From assembly GCA_036873135.1 (NCBI GenBank), contig JAPTYO010000007.1, forward strand, positions 28,874,763 to 28,938,762: a DNA stretch of 64,000 nt. Reading direction: 5' to 3'. The DNA is from Clarkia xantiana subsp. parviflora. Lineage: Eukaryota > Streptophyta > Magnoliopsida > Myrtales > Onagraceae. A model generated the notes under the pieces. That model had not been told where the DNA came from. It did not search any database and saw nothing but the letters and a program-made list of their open reading frames with translations. Positions 24,056 through 35,516 of the stretch are shown here, one piece after another. Positions within the stretch are counted from its first letter, which is position 1. Each line of letters opens with the position of its first letter. Both the position numbers and the translations under genes were made by a program.

Positions 24056-24251
24056 CCTGCAAAACCTGATTGTGTTGACCATTGTCCGAACTGATTTATA
24101 GCAGCTTCTTTGTTTCAAACTTTTATGATCCAAATCCTGAAAATGAGGATTTGGTGCCTGGTTACATGGTGGATGGCTTCATGTAATGTATATCATTGGA
24201 CATATCTTATTTGATGCTGCATATTCATTGTCTGGATATTGTTGTTGTACT

Positions 24252-24257
24252 AATAAA
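24252..24257 (+). terminator. PP5 polyadenylation signal
   Basis: AATAAA lies about 197 nt after the stop codon, in a T-rich downstream setting. Confidence 0.6.
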
Positions 24258-24299
24258 AGGTGTCATTTTTGTTGGATGAATTCAACTATTTCAGCATCC

Positions 24300-26150
24300 T
24301 AGTGTTTAGAGTATGGATGAATTGGCATTTTCTGGCAATTGTAGTTTTTTCTTGTGGGGTGATATCAGGAGGGTTCCCAGGCTCAAGTTTGAATCTGAGA
24401 TTTCTGGTTAAGGAATGAAGGGTTGAACTGTTTAAAGGTGTGACAAAAAGGGGTATTAGAGCTGACCTGCGATCAGGCCTGCTGAGAAAGGACCGATAAT
24501 CGGGAGATAATAGCTAAAAATAAAGTATCTGTGAAAGGACCAATAATTAAGAGATAATAGCTGAAAATAAAATATTGATCTCTGTAGATTTGAGACACCT
24601 ATTGGGGAGGGCAAATGAGATGCCTCTAAAATTGGCAGTTTTATGTTATGACAAATGGTAAATAGACCAAACACCTAACTGAATTTCACTTGAAAATACA
24701 GCTGACCAGTTAACTTTTTTAATTAAAAAAAAAAAAACTAGTTGGACTTTATGTAAATGAGAAGTAATTAGGCATCTCCGTCCAATTTTAAAATGAAAAA
24801 TACATTTGGCGGGACAAAAAAGATATTATGTAAGATTCTAAAACAGAGTTAAATTAATCATTTGGGTCCTAAAGTAAAACCTCCTTCAGTTTCACTAGAT
24901 TCTATTCACCGACAAGACCAGATCAAATCAAAGAAAACAAAACAACTTTATTCTCAGCAGCAGCAGCTTCACTGTAATAATAATAGGTAAATTAAAAGGA
25001 CTGTTTTTTTTTTTTGATTCCTTGCATTATCAGGTACGTAGCTAGAAAGTAGAAACCCTAGAAACCTACCTATTAAGATGTAAAAATGAAACATTATTAT
25101 GTGAATGTACTGTTAAGGAACTTTTGAGATGTTTTTTAACCGTTGGTTAGATAGTAATTAACAAGGTTCTTGAATTTGTTCATTGGAAGAGGTTCTGTGT
25201 AAGTCCAGCTAAGATTACTAATGTTGCTGTTTTTTTCCTCAGAGACAAATAGTTGAACTCCACTGTGGACTGTGGCAAAGTAAAAAGCTAGTGCTCTGGA
25301 GACTCTGTCTGGTGGGAGAAGGCCCCTTCCTTGTCTCATGGGGATAAAATGAAAAAAAAAACATATAAGGAGTACTATTGTTATTATTATAGAGAAAATG
25401 TTTGCTTTCTAGTAAAAATTAGTTATTATTATTATCCAATGCAATTGGATTCTCAGATTTTACAAATAGTCTTGTTGTGGAACATTGAATTAGCTGAGAT
25501 GGACTCTCCATTGCCCTTAGTTAGGAATTGAGTCAATGCATGTAAAGACTGATACTTTCATAGCTTAATATCTTATTTCGGAAAGTTCTTACTTCAATAT
25601 CACCTATACATGTCAGTTTGTATTGTTGGAATATCTTACTTAGTAGATACAAATTTTGACAAGTCTACCAGGAAGCAAACTCGATCGCATACTCCTTGCT
25701 ATGTTCAAGGACGGAGTCAAGAATATTTTTTAGGGGTAAAAATTGAGTTATGTAATTAATTAGTAAAAAAATATTGTTGAGGGGAGGGGGCAAATATAAG
25801 ATTTTAAAGTGTGAAATCGATAATAATTACAAAGTTTAAAATAAAAATAACACATCACAAAAAGTTGAGGATGGCAAATTTCCTCCTCATCTTATACTAT
25901 ATCCGTCTATGACTATAGTTGGGGTTGAGTAAAGATCAGTTTTTACATTATGGGTGTAAAAAAGAGAATTAGTTAGATAATTGGGTTTCTTCATATGTAA
26001 GAACATAATACACCATATATGCTATGTATATAATAAACTAAATCTAAAAATTTGAAGTAATGATCATGTTGTATAATTTCCCATCTTTCTTTACTTGAGA
26101 AACAGACATTGATTTATGTTACACTGACCCTACCTTGGCCTCTCAAATCT
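24300..26150. other. Spacer between PP5 and the LRR gene
   Basis: No gene is supported. A tandem pair of ~51-bp units with core AGATAATAGCTAAAAATAAA (24484-24580) is present. The rest is AT-rich and featureless to the eye. Confidence 0.5.
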
Positions 26151-26321
26151 CACAAGTTTGAATTGCCACTCCATTAATCTCCCTTCCCCTCTCCCATCAC
26201 TTCAATCACTTCCCCTCTCCCTCTTTTTCTTTTACATCATCACCACAAATGAAAACCAAGCAAACAATAATAATACCAAAGAATCTCAACACCAACCAAA
26301 TTCCTCTTCCACCAATCCACA

Positions 26322-27689
26322 ATGCTCTGTTTCTCCCCCTCCCCTGTTTTCCTCTTCTCTCTTCTTCTTCTACACATTTTAACATTTCCACACTCCTTTG
26401 CTTCCCAAGACAATGCAGCTGAGTCCATGGCGGTTTCCGAGCTCGAAACCCTATTCAAGATCATGGACTCAATGTCATCAGACCGTGATTGGAGAACCTC
26501 CAACCCGAACCCTTGTAGCCCGTCTTCTACCTGGCCCGGTATCGAGTGCAAGCCCGGCTCAGACGGCAAACCCCATGTGGTCCGACTCGACTTCGGGATG
26601 TACCCGAACCCGACCTGCAAGCCCGAAGCCACCTTCCCTTCTCTCATATTCTCCCTCCCTTATATTCAATCAGTATTCTTCTTCAATTGCTTCACCCACA
26701 AGAAAACCTCCCTCTCTATACCTTCCTCCACAAGGTACCTCAACTCCTCTATGCAGCAGCTCAGTCTTCGAGCTAACCCGGCACTAACCGGCCCGATCCC
26801 ACCTCAGATATCCTCCCTCACTGCTCTTCAAGTCCTCACATTGTCCCAAAACCGCCTCACCGGGCCAATGCCACCACAAATAGCCGCCCTGTCATCTCTC
26901 CTCCATCTTGACCTCAGCTATAACTTACTCCAAGGGACTATTCCTTCCCAAATTGGGACTCTTAAGAATCTAATCGGGCTCGACTTGAGCTATAATTCCT
27001 TCTCGGGGTTCGTTCCCGACTCGATCGGGCATCTGGGTCAGCTTCAAAAACTCGACTTGAGCTCGAATTCACTATCGGGTCCGATTCCGAGTACCGTACA
27101 GAAGCTGAATTCTTTAGCGTTCATGGCTCTGAGTAATAACCATTTCAGTGGGAAACTGCCACTGGGAATCGGAAAGTTGCAGAATTTGCAGTACTTCATC
27201 ATGGAGAACAACCCAATGGATGTTCCACTGCCTTCTGGATTTGCGAATTTGGGGAAACTGCAAGAACTTAGGGTTTCGAATTCAGGATACTCTGGTCCGA
27301 TCCCGTCCAATTTGACACAGCTCGTGAATTTGACCACTTTGTCGCTCCAGAACAATCTCTTGACCGGAGAAATTCCGGCGGGGTTGGGACGGTTAATCCA
27401 CATTTACCACTTGAATCTGAGCAAGAACATGTTGGCCGGAGTTGTCCCGTTCGACGGCGGGTTTCTGAGGAGGCTAGGGAAGAATCTGGATCTCACTGGA
27501 AACCTAGGACTGTGTCTGAAGCCTAGCGAGGCATTTAGTGTCAAGATTGGAGTTGGTGTTTGCAGAGATGGTAAAAACGGTACCTTGGTGTCACCATTGA
27601 AGAGCTCAGGAGGTGGATCACGAAGATTTCTCAGTTCATCATCTTCAGTGATGTTCTCGGGCTCTCTGCTTCTATTCTTGCTCTTTTGA
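26322..27689 (+). CDS. RLP29-like leucine-rich repeat protein, probably GPI-anchored
   Basis: An intronless gene of 455 aa. A signal peptide covers about residues 1-27 (FLFSLLLLHILTFPHSFAS). A cysteine-containing N-terminal cap follows (SDRDWRTSNPNPC...WPGIEC). About nine to ten plant-type LRRs fill residues 145-400 (units such as LDLSYNSFSGFVPDSIGHLG), then a capping region (LGKNLDLTGNLGLCL). The tail is a serine-rich stretch and a hydrophobic end (VMFSGSLLLFLLF) with no basic cytosolic residues. That fits a GPI signal better than a transmembrane anchor. The sequence resembles Arabidopsis RLP29 (At2g42800) throughout. No kinase domain is present, so it would need a partner kinase to signal. 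Its ligand is unknown. Confidence 0.88.
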   Translation: MLCFSPSPVFLFSLLLLHILTFPHSFASQDNAAESMAVSELETLFKIMDSMSSDRDWRTSNPNPCSPSSTWPGIECKPGSDGKPHVVRLDFGMYPNPTCKPEATFPSLIFSLPYIQSVFFFNCFTHKKTSLSIPSSTRYLNSSMQQLSLRANPALTGPIPPQISSLTALQVLTLSQNRLTGPMPPQIAALSSLLHLDLSYNLLQGTIPSQIGTLKNLIGLDLSYNSFSGFVPDSIGHLGQLQKLDLSSNSLSGPIPSTVQKLNSLAFMALSNNHFSGKLPLGIGKLQNLQYFIMENNPMDVPLPSGFANLGKLQELRVSNSGYSGPIPSNLTQLVNLTTLSLQNNLLTGEIPAGLGRLIHIYHLNLSKNMLAGVVPFDGGFLRRLGKNLDLTGNLGLCLKPSEAFSVKIGVGVCRDGKNGTLVSPLKSSGGGSRRFLSSSSSVMFSGSLLLFLLF

Positions 27690-27699
27690 GACAACCTAG

Positions 27700-28090
27700 A
27701 TTCTAGTATTTGTCTTTTTTTTGTTTATTTATTCTTAATGTTAGGGAAACAAGGTTCATTAGTGGATCATTTTGGTTTTGGCTAAAATGACGCCCATCTT
27801 GAATGTATGTGTTACTTAAGTCTCATATGCATCAATTCAAAGTTTTTAGGCTTCTCTGGTGTAAAAGTTCCGTACTTTATTTATTAATCAAATATTAGGA
27901 GTTTAAAAACGTTGATTTGAACTAAAAAAATATTCATGCCTAGCAATTTTCTCATTATGAGTTAACACGGTGCGGGTCAAAATTAATTTAGATGTGAAAA
28001 AACATCTCATGGGTGCTGCCCCTAGGACCCCACTCATGTGTGAGTGAAGATTAGTCCCAAGTTCGATACACATCGGTGATTCACTAAGTT
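27700..28090. other. 3' flank of the LRR gene
   Basis: No gene is seen. A T-rich stretch directly after the stop probably contains the 3' untranslated region. Confidence 0.4.
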
Positions 28091-28096
28091 TCGACG

Positions 28097-28415
28097 TGAT
28101 TAAAATATCAGGTCTAACTCGCCATACATATCGTGTCAGACTCAGACATAAGATAAAGCGAGTAGAATTTGGCTTAATGGTAGACCTTAGAGAGTCAGCG
28201 ACGATTTAATTAAAATATAAAGTCTCACCCGACCCATATACCATGTCAAATATAAGATGAAACGAGTAGATTTGGCTTAATGAGCCGACCTCGGGGTCAC
28301 TTACTCACTTAGCGGCGACATAATTAAAATATCAAATTTCACCCGGCCCACATACTTTGTTAGACATTTGATGAAGCGAGTTGAATTGGGTTTAAAGAAC
28401 CGACCTCTTAATTAA
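28097..28415. repeat. Three diverged ~112-bp tandem units
   Basis: Each unit begins TAATTAAAATAT..., continues CTCACCCGACCCATAT-like and ends GATGAARCGAGTAGAATTTGGCTTAATG followed by a GACCTC-type motif. Unit starts lie near 28099, 28207 and 28321. Divergence is considerable, so the array is old. Confidence 0.75.
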
Positions 28416-28419
28416 TTAT

Positions 28420-29450
28420 ACTAGATAAACCTACATAAACGAAGTCAGTTCATGCGCTGGTTGGTTGCTAATTCGATCATAGAATATTTTGGAACACCTC
28501 TAAGAAGGTTGTAATTGCTATCTTATTAGGTTTAGCTATTATAGAGTTGGGAAAAGCGTGGATATTCAAGAACAAGAGTTTTATAATATGTTGGATTGTT
28601 TGGAAAAAAAAAACCTTCAAATTGTGAGTAGCAGGAACTTACATTATATATATAATATATATAGTAAGATGAATCTACCATCGTTAGAGATGAGTAAATT
28701 TACCCGATACATATAATAATTCCAAAAAGAAATGAGGATTGTACAACTAGTTTTACGCATATTATTTTCACTGCATGACAGAAAATCATATTTTGTTCAT
28801 GGCATAGTAAACTATATTATTATATTCGCAAGACGAGAAAATTACAAGAGCAGGATGATAATATGTAACTGTTTAAGTGAGAATAAATTAGAACATCGTT
28901 GTTGCTGCTGCTGCCTATTTCACATAAAAGAAGCCCACGCATGAATTGTCTTACGTTGGACGTACACTTTGCGTGTTGAGAACGTATTGTTGGTCCCACT
29001 TCAGGTTTTAGGGTTTAACAATTAGCATTTAAGTTTAGGATTAAGTAACTAAAAGCGTTCTTAACAATACGTCATATTGTAATTAGGTGGCTCGACCTTC
29101 TCTGTTGTAATCGGCTGTCCGGCGTATTAGATTCGCCGCGTTTCATTTTTCCGGCTTAAATTGGAGTTACAAATGACGGATCGTAATCACGTGACCAACA
29201 TGTGATAGGTTTTTGGCAACAAATTTAATAAGTTGGATAACCATTCACAACAAATCTGATACGTCGGACAGACAATCGTTACAAAAATTATCATGTGCAG
29301 GACACATAATTTCATTTAATAAGTTGTAACGCCAATTTTTGGACGGATTAGTGAAACGCAACGAATCTAATAATCGGACATCTATTTGTAACAAGAAAAG
29401 CTAAAATACCTAATCACAGTTATACTTGAAACCGCTTTTAAGTTCTTAAC
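28420..29450. other. Intergenic, nothing recognised
   Basis: AT-rich, with no domain-bearing frame. A GC-richer patch near 29100-29170 has no coding support. Confidence 0.45.
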
Positions 29451-29455
29451 TGTTA

Positions 29456-30258
29456 GGGGGTGTTTGGATGGATGTACTGTGTAATGTAATCTCACATTAC
29501 ATCTAGATTACGTTGTTTGGTTTGTCAAACGAAGTAACGTGCACTGTAATGTAATGTCCATTGTACTCTGAGATTACATCCAAACTCCATTCAACGTAAT
29601 GTGAGATTAGATCCGAAAACAGATATAATGTGAGATTAAGTCCAACATTACAGAGTGTTATTATTTTATTATTATTTATTAAAAAATATTAAAATATTTT
29701 ATATTATATTTATAGTTTATTAATATAATAATATTTTTATTATTAATTATTAGCTTTTTATTTTTTATATACTTCATAACTCATTATTATAATAAATTAT
29801 AATACACATGATGTTCATATAAAATGAGAGTTTTTTTTGTTGCCTTTTTTTTAATGAAAATTATCTTATAAAATTATATATAATGTTTTAATTAATAGAA
29901 TTTAGTAATTGTACGTATTGACTTTAAATATTTAATCTTTAGAATTCACAAATGACTATAGTATAACCACACAAATAATTTTAAAGAAATTAGTTGTTGT
30001 CAATATATATATATTTTTTTTTTTAAATCTTATCATATATATTAAGATATTATATAATCTTATATATATATTAATATAATTATAATAATAAAGTCACATT
30101 ACAATGCACATTACAATACATACCAAACACTGTAATCGGACATTACATTCCACATTACAGCACAACCAAAACTATAATCTAACATTACATTACGTAGCTC
30201 ACATTACTTGTAGTCTCACATTTCAAATAATTTCACATTATGTCCATCCAAACCCTCC
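29456..30258. mobile_element. Inverted-repeat DNA element (MITE), ~0.8 kb
   Basis: The left end GGGGGTGTTTGGATGGATG and the inverse of the right end GGAGGGTTTGGATGGACATA are matching TIRs. Both are followed by TAATGTGAGATTAC-type subterminal motifs repeated many times in both orientations. The interior is very AT-rich and non-coding. The flanks TTA and TCA agree only partly, so PIF/Harbinger membership is likely but not shown. Confidence 0.65.
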
Positions 30259-30347
30259 TCAGAGCATAACTAGAAGTGATATATATATATCACATTATGT
30301 CCATCCAAACCCTCCTCAGAGCATAACTAGAAGTGATATATATATAT
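30234..30347. repeat. 57-bp direct duplication spanning the MITE end
   Basis: Unit CACATTATGTCCATCCAAAC...GAAGTGATATATATATAT occurs twice head to tail (30234-30290, 30291-30347), nearly perfectly. It copies the last bases of the MITE plus its flank. Confidence 0.9.
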
Positions 30348-30359
30348 ATGATTCAACCA

Positions 30360-30360
<1 letters not shown>

Positions 30361-30420
<60 letters not shown>

Positions 30421-30421
30421 T
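30361..30421. repeat. (ATT)20 microsatellite
   Basis: About twenty uninterrupted ATT triplets. Confidence 0.97.
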
Positions 30422-30755
30422 TAAATAGAAGTAGATACCCTTTTTGATGTACATCACCTAAAAAATATTAGGAATACAAACCTTATTAATAAAGATGTAG
30501 AATTATTATGTTACCGTTCGTACGTACCTGAAGCAGGGGACGATTTATGTAACGTTCATGTACGTACCCTGCATATTGTATAGATATATCTCGTTTTCAA
30601 ATTTTTGAAGTGATGATAGGCACATTACGTATGATGTGGTGTATAATTTAAATGAAGTAGGGTTATGAAATGATGTAAAGATGAAAAGGGATCTGAACGT
30701 AGGGCAGTATAGTATGTAATGTCTATAGTCCTGATGACATGATGAAACTACACGC

Positions 30756-30842
30756 TATATATATTGTCCCCACTCAATATATATATATAATAGATAGATA
30801 TATATATTTTTTTGAGCCTTGAGGGGGGACAATATATATATA
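30756..30842. repeat. Inverted repeat hairpin
   Basis: TATATATATTGTCCCCACTCAA and its imperfect inverse, TTGAGGGGGGACAATATATATA, are separated by about 40 AT-rich bases. It may be a small MITE relic. Confidence 0.6.
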
Positions 30843-30899
30843 TTATGTACTATGTAGGACTTCCCTTGGCCCAGAAAAAAAATTGAATTTTTTTTTTCC

Positions 30900-32550
30900 C
30901 AATATGCCGCCCTTGATAATAAAGTAATAACAAGATTAGGCTGGTTGGAAAAGTTTTGATAAAAATGTCCCTATGTTCAGTTGGAATCGAGCAATATGAC
31001 GTTTTTGTTAACAAATTTCAAACCCGATCATGTTATTATTTCGAATATGTCATAGGCATTTTGAAAAAAAATAAAATCCAAAAAGATATAGAGTTTGGGG
31101 GCATATCATACGGCAATGCCACGATGCTATATTGTAAATATGTACATAATTTTCCAAATTGTGTGTAATTATGTTTACACATTGGCACTTTGTCTACATA
31201 GAGATGGTTGGTAGTGCACATGATTTGAATCGTACCTTGTGCATAATAACAGTTGGAGTGTATGTAAGTTGTGGCAAGGAAAAAATCAGAACGGTACTTG
31301 ATTAGGAGTTTGATGTTTTTGCTTTATTTATTACTTTTATTATATAATAATATATATTTATATTATACTTGATTAATTATCAAATTGCTAATTCAGGATT
31401 TAGCAGTCAGAAAAATTATTTGCTGAAGTCTCTTGCTAGCACTTCGTTAATTAATAAGTCTAATTTTGACGGAATCACCCATATATGTGATAAAAAAAAC
31501 AATTAGTTACGTTCGTCTGCCTAAATATCAGGCATTAGATGTTCATTCGCCCTAATATCTGTAGCAATTTGTTCAATTAATTTTTCAACCATCAACTAGC
31601 AATTTGCAGCATTTTTTTTCACTACGGGAGTTGACCCATTAAGTACAAATTAAACTTAATATCAAACGGAACTAGCTACTTGTTTGTCTTCTTAAGAAAT
31701 CTGAACTAACAAATTGTTCGGAAAAAATATGAACTAGCTAAATATTCATGAAGTAGCAATTTGGTAATTTATAACACCATTTAAACATATATAAAACCTA
31801 AATTAAATACTATAGATAGGGTTTCAAGATTTCTCCTTCTTCTTCCATTCCCTAGCTAGCTCCCATTTAATAAGACAGTGGTTTACAACAACCATGCACA
31901 TGTTGCAAAGACACACGACAGGAACAGCATCCATCCATTCCACATCAATATACCGTTTTCATGTTTGTCTGCTATAACCAACTTACTTCTATGGAGCTTC
32001 ACGTGTGGCCATGGCAGAATAAATAATTTGCCTAATATGCTACCTGCAGTTTTCTATCCAACCCACCCACCCTCCCTATTTATTAATTATTACTCTTGAA
32101 TATATATTATTGAACTTTCAACATCTATTAATCGTTAAAGGCATGCATGACCCTTTTTGTGTTGTAAAACAAAATAATAAAATGTTGGATACTTTACTAG
32201 TATGGTGATATAAGTTGATTCAAGTGGTTTTTCAATTGTTATTATTATCTACTTCTTTTTAGTATATATATCTTTATATACCAATATAAAAAGTGAAGGT
32301 TGTCCTCAATCTAGATATCTTTTCAACATTTTTTTATATTATTATTATTATTATTATATATATATAATATTTAGTTCCAATAACTTTACAAAACTGATGA
32401 TTTAGTCCTTATTATCTTTGAGACCCATCTATTTATCTTTACTATATTACTTAAAAATTATTTCGTTAAATTTTTATTTTTTAAGTTCGCTTAATTGACA
32501 GGTCGCCGTAGTTATTATTAAATTATCAATCCAATAAACTTATCAATTAG
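30900..32550. other. Intergenic, nothing recognised
   Basis: Short frames only, none with a domain. Poly-A/T runs and an (ATT)n stretch near 32336-32355. Confidence 0.45.
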
Positions 32551-32558
32551 GGATGCAT

Positions 32559-32765
32559 ATCTCTTGCCCCACTATTCTTGTTCCAGATCGTGTCTCACTA
32601 TTAAGATTTTGACACGTGTTCTATGTGTAATTAATTTTGTGGTTTTTTTTTTCTCTAAAACCCTACTGGGATTGGTGAAACCTAGAAGGAAAATTAAACT
32701 TAAGGACACGTGTCAAAATCTAAATGGTGAGGCACAATCTGGGGCATGAAGAGTGGGCAGGAGAT
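32559..32765. mobile_element. Small MITE with ~60-bp terminal inverted repeats
   Basis: The left arm ATCTCTTGCCCCACTATTC...TTTTGACACGTGTTC and the inverted right arm (AATCTCCTGCCCACTCTTC...TTTTGACACGTGTCC) match at roughly 80%. Length is about 207 bp. A related half-copy is visible near 8570-8640. Confidence 0.7.
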
Positions 32766-32769
32766 TTGA

Positions 32770-33940
32770 ATCCATCAATTAGAGTCAGCCTTAACATATG
32801 ATATGCATTCAATATGTGCAAATGTCGGGTGCATGCATTGTTTCATTTACCATATCACTGATTTGGGGATGTTCCGGCCGTTTACATTTTTGTATCACAT
32901 AAATCAGTCACTTGCCAACTCAAATTATCTATCAAAATATGGATCAGCCGTAGTTCCTGAAGTTTGACTTTACATATACCATGTTACTCAATGTCCAATA
33001 CTTATTGACTAGAACTATTGATTTAGTTCTTGTGTCTGTAAATTCAATCATATTAGGTATATCCTAATTAGTAGTTGAATAAATATTAAGGTGAATTCAA
33101 TAAACATCAGACATTAGTGATTTAAAAAATTGATGATTTAGTCCCTACTATATTTGAGTGTTACTAAAATTTTCATTAGTTAAATTGCATTAATTTTTTT
33201 GCTAAGTCGCTTAACTTACATGTTACATTAATTATCATTAACTTCTTAATGCAATATACCTATAAATTCAAGTCACCCCCAAAGTATGATATGTATTCAA
33301 CTCGTGTACAATTAGAGTACATGTTGAGATTTTTTGTATATGTGTCAACAAATGTTCTTGAATTTTGACCTTTTACGGATGACATATTACTCATCGTCCA
33401 TCATTTAGGGTCTTTAACTATTAATTTAGTTCTTCCATCTGTCAATTTAATCAAATTGTGTACAACCTAATTAGTATTTTAATAAGTAATTGACGTAAAG
33501 TCAAGTATAAACTTTTGATTTTAATGAATTGAATTTTTCTTTAGCGTTAAATCAATTTTTGTTGGTATTATGGTATAAAATTGCATGGAAAGTGTATAGT
33601 TACGTTTGTATAGGTCAAACTGTTCCACTAATGACTCTAAGTGGTTAAGTAAGGGTTTACATTCTTCACTCCTCAAGTTGATGAGTTAGTTACAACTTTG
33701 TCGTTAATAAATCACGCCATACGCGATGTAACTCATTATTAGTTCTAACCGTAAATATATATACATGTAAAGCTAATTTAGTACCGTAATGGAAAATAAT
33801 AGTTAATTTTGTACCTAATTATCGTCTTTCTATTTTTTTCGTTGTGAATTACATTGTGTCGTTCTTTTTTTCTCCCAGCCCCTCAAGTTGCCAATGTATT
33901 AATTAAATATTATCATATTAGAAAGCTTAAGATAAATTAT
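32770..33940. other. Intergenic, AT-rich
   Basis: No gene. Two similar segments (about 32940-33120 and 33340-33490: TTGACTTTACATATACCATGTTACTC and relatives) suggest an old internal duplication. Confidence 0.4.
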
Positions 33941-33949
33941 ATATCATGA

Positions 33950-34016
33950 AATTTAGACGACCGATACGCGTGCAACACACGCGTTAATAACTAGTATATA
34001 TATATATATATATATA
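33950..34016 (-). mobile_element. Helitron-like 5' terminus, isolated
   Basis: On the minus strand ATATATACTAGTTATTAACG is followed by CGTGTGTTGCACGCGTATCGG. This closely matches the 5' end at 55234 (ATACTAGTTGTTGCCGCGCG). No partner 3' hairpin was found to the left, so it looks truncated. Confidence 0.5.
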
Positions 34017-34372
34017 TTAGCTGTGTTTAAATTCATACAAAGAATCATAGTTGTTTAAAAGTCACTCATAATGAATGGTCATATAGGTGTTTGAATTTGA
34101 TTTTCAAATAGAATTCTCCATCAAAACTATATCTTTCATCTAATATAATCAAGGTATACGCATAATATTTAACTTGTGATGTGTTTTTTAGGTACTCTGT
34201 GGTGTTTTGAGCCACTAAAAGAAATCAACTAATTAAATTTACATCTCTAATATAATGGATTTTGATTTTTTTAGTTTTGAAATAGGTATTTCCGTGGTGA
34301 AATATACTGCACGTCGTATTCTATTTTTTTTCTTCTTTTTTCCACGTAAACGTTATATTTATATGTATTTTA

Positions 34373-34789
34373 GAGCATCCACAGTGGTATTACGTAAAGA
34401 ATACGTAAACGTGGGTCCTACATGTTTATTTAAGTAAAGCAACAAAAACTATCTACAGTGGTTTTACATAGCATTCCTTAAAGATGGGACCCACACGTAA
34501 ATTTATGTTTTTACATAAAGCATTCCTTAAATTTAAGTAATGCACTATGTATTACGTAACTAATTTTTTATTATAAATTAATTCATTTTATAATTAATAT
34601 TAATATCTTATTGGTGGTTGTTGGAAAATTTAATAATAAAATATATTTAAGGAATATGTTTAAGTAATACGATTGCAGAGAAAATATTTTTTACGTGTAT
34701 CTTAAATTTATGTATTACTTAAAGTGTACATAAATATCTACGTGACAACTTTAAAGAATACAATTTATGTAAAACCATTCTGGATGCAC
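34373..34789. mobile_element. PIF/Harbinger MITE, copy 2 (417 bp)
   Basis: Same length and orientation as 16510-16926, with about a dozen substitutions and no visible indels. TTA duplications flank it at 34370-34372 and 34790-34792. The right terminal repeat has two changes (ATTCTGGATGCAC). Confidence 0.88.
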
Positions 34790-34799
34790 TTAGGCATCT

Positions 34800-35390
34800 T
34801 ATTAGACTGAAAAGCACACAAGATATGTCCGTACTTGGTTGTTAAATAAGGAAGGCAGTATGTGAGGTATCTCCTTCGCTTAAATCGCAAAACTATAAAG
34901 TACAAAATATTGTCTTAATCATAAACGTTTCACTTTAGATTAAAAAAAAATTAAATTCTAAACTTGTACTTTGCGTGTGGCAACAAATATACCGCTCGAA
35001 TTATATTAATGTTTTGCATTTTTTTGGTTGATTTATAAAATTTATTTTTAGAGGAATATTTAAATTTTTTTCAATAAAAAATCAATGGTTTAATAGTGGC
35101 GACTCTTTGTCATTCCGTTACATAATATTCAAGTTTGAATTTTTTTTTTTTTTTTTCAACCAGATCTTAGTAAACAACCAACTAATGCATACATAGTTTC
35201 CGTCACGTAATCCCATTAACAACCTAGCTTAGTTAAGATGTCAGTCCGTTAAACACAGTTTTACTCTAATGTTTAATTTTGTTAAATGATGTTTTTTTAT
35301 TTTTATTTTTTTGCCATTTTTGAGTCCATCCCCATTTATATATAGGCTTATATTATTTATTATTAGCTAGTCTTTGGAGCCTGAGTCGAT
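34800..35390. other. Spacer upstream of COQ3
   Basis: No gene. A piece near 35090-35165 (AATAGTGGCGACTC ... CCGTTACATAATATTC) resembles the body of the SINE at 2614-2860 and may be a second, 5'-less copy. Confidence 0.4.
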
Positions 35391-35393
35391 TAT

Positions 35394-35427
35394 GAGCCCA
35401 ACCACGCTGCAGCCCAAACGAGGCCCA
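35394..35427 (-). promoter_or_regulatory. Cluster of site II-type motifs upstream of COQ3
   Basis: Three TGGGCY motifs, read on the minus strand, lie at about 35395-35401, 35411-35417 and 35422-35428. They are 90-125 bp before the COQ3 start. Paired TGGGCY elements are common in promoters of plant nuclear genes for mitochondrial proteins, where TCP factors bind. Confidence 0.6.
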
Positions 35428-35516
35428 ATATCCGTCTCTTTCTCTCCGGTGTCCGTCTTCTCCACCGAACTCACGGCGAACGGTGTGTCTCTCTGCGCAG
35501 CACGAGCTAACCAACT

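Noticed and set aside
28097..28415. CRISPR-like repeat array
   Set aside because: The units are long, contiguous and diverged, without unique spacers. This is a plant nuclear tandem repeat.
30104..30424. 106-codon frame with a repeated peptide
   Set aside because: The peptide repeat comes from the 57-bp duplication and the poly-leucine end from the (ATT)n microsatellite.
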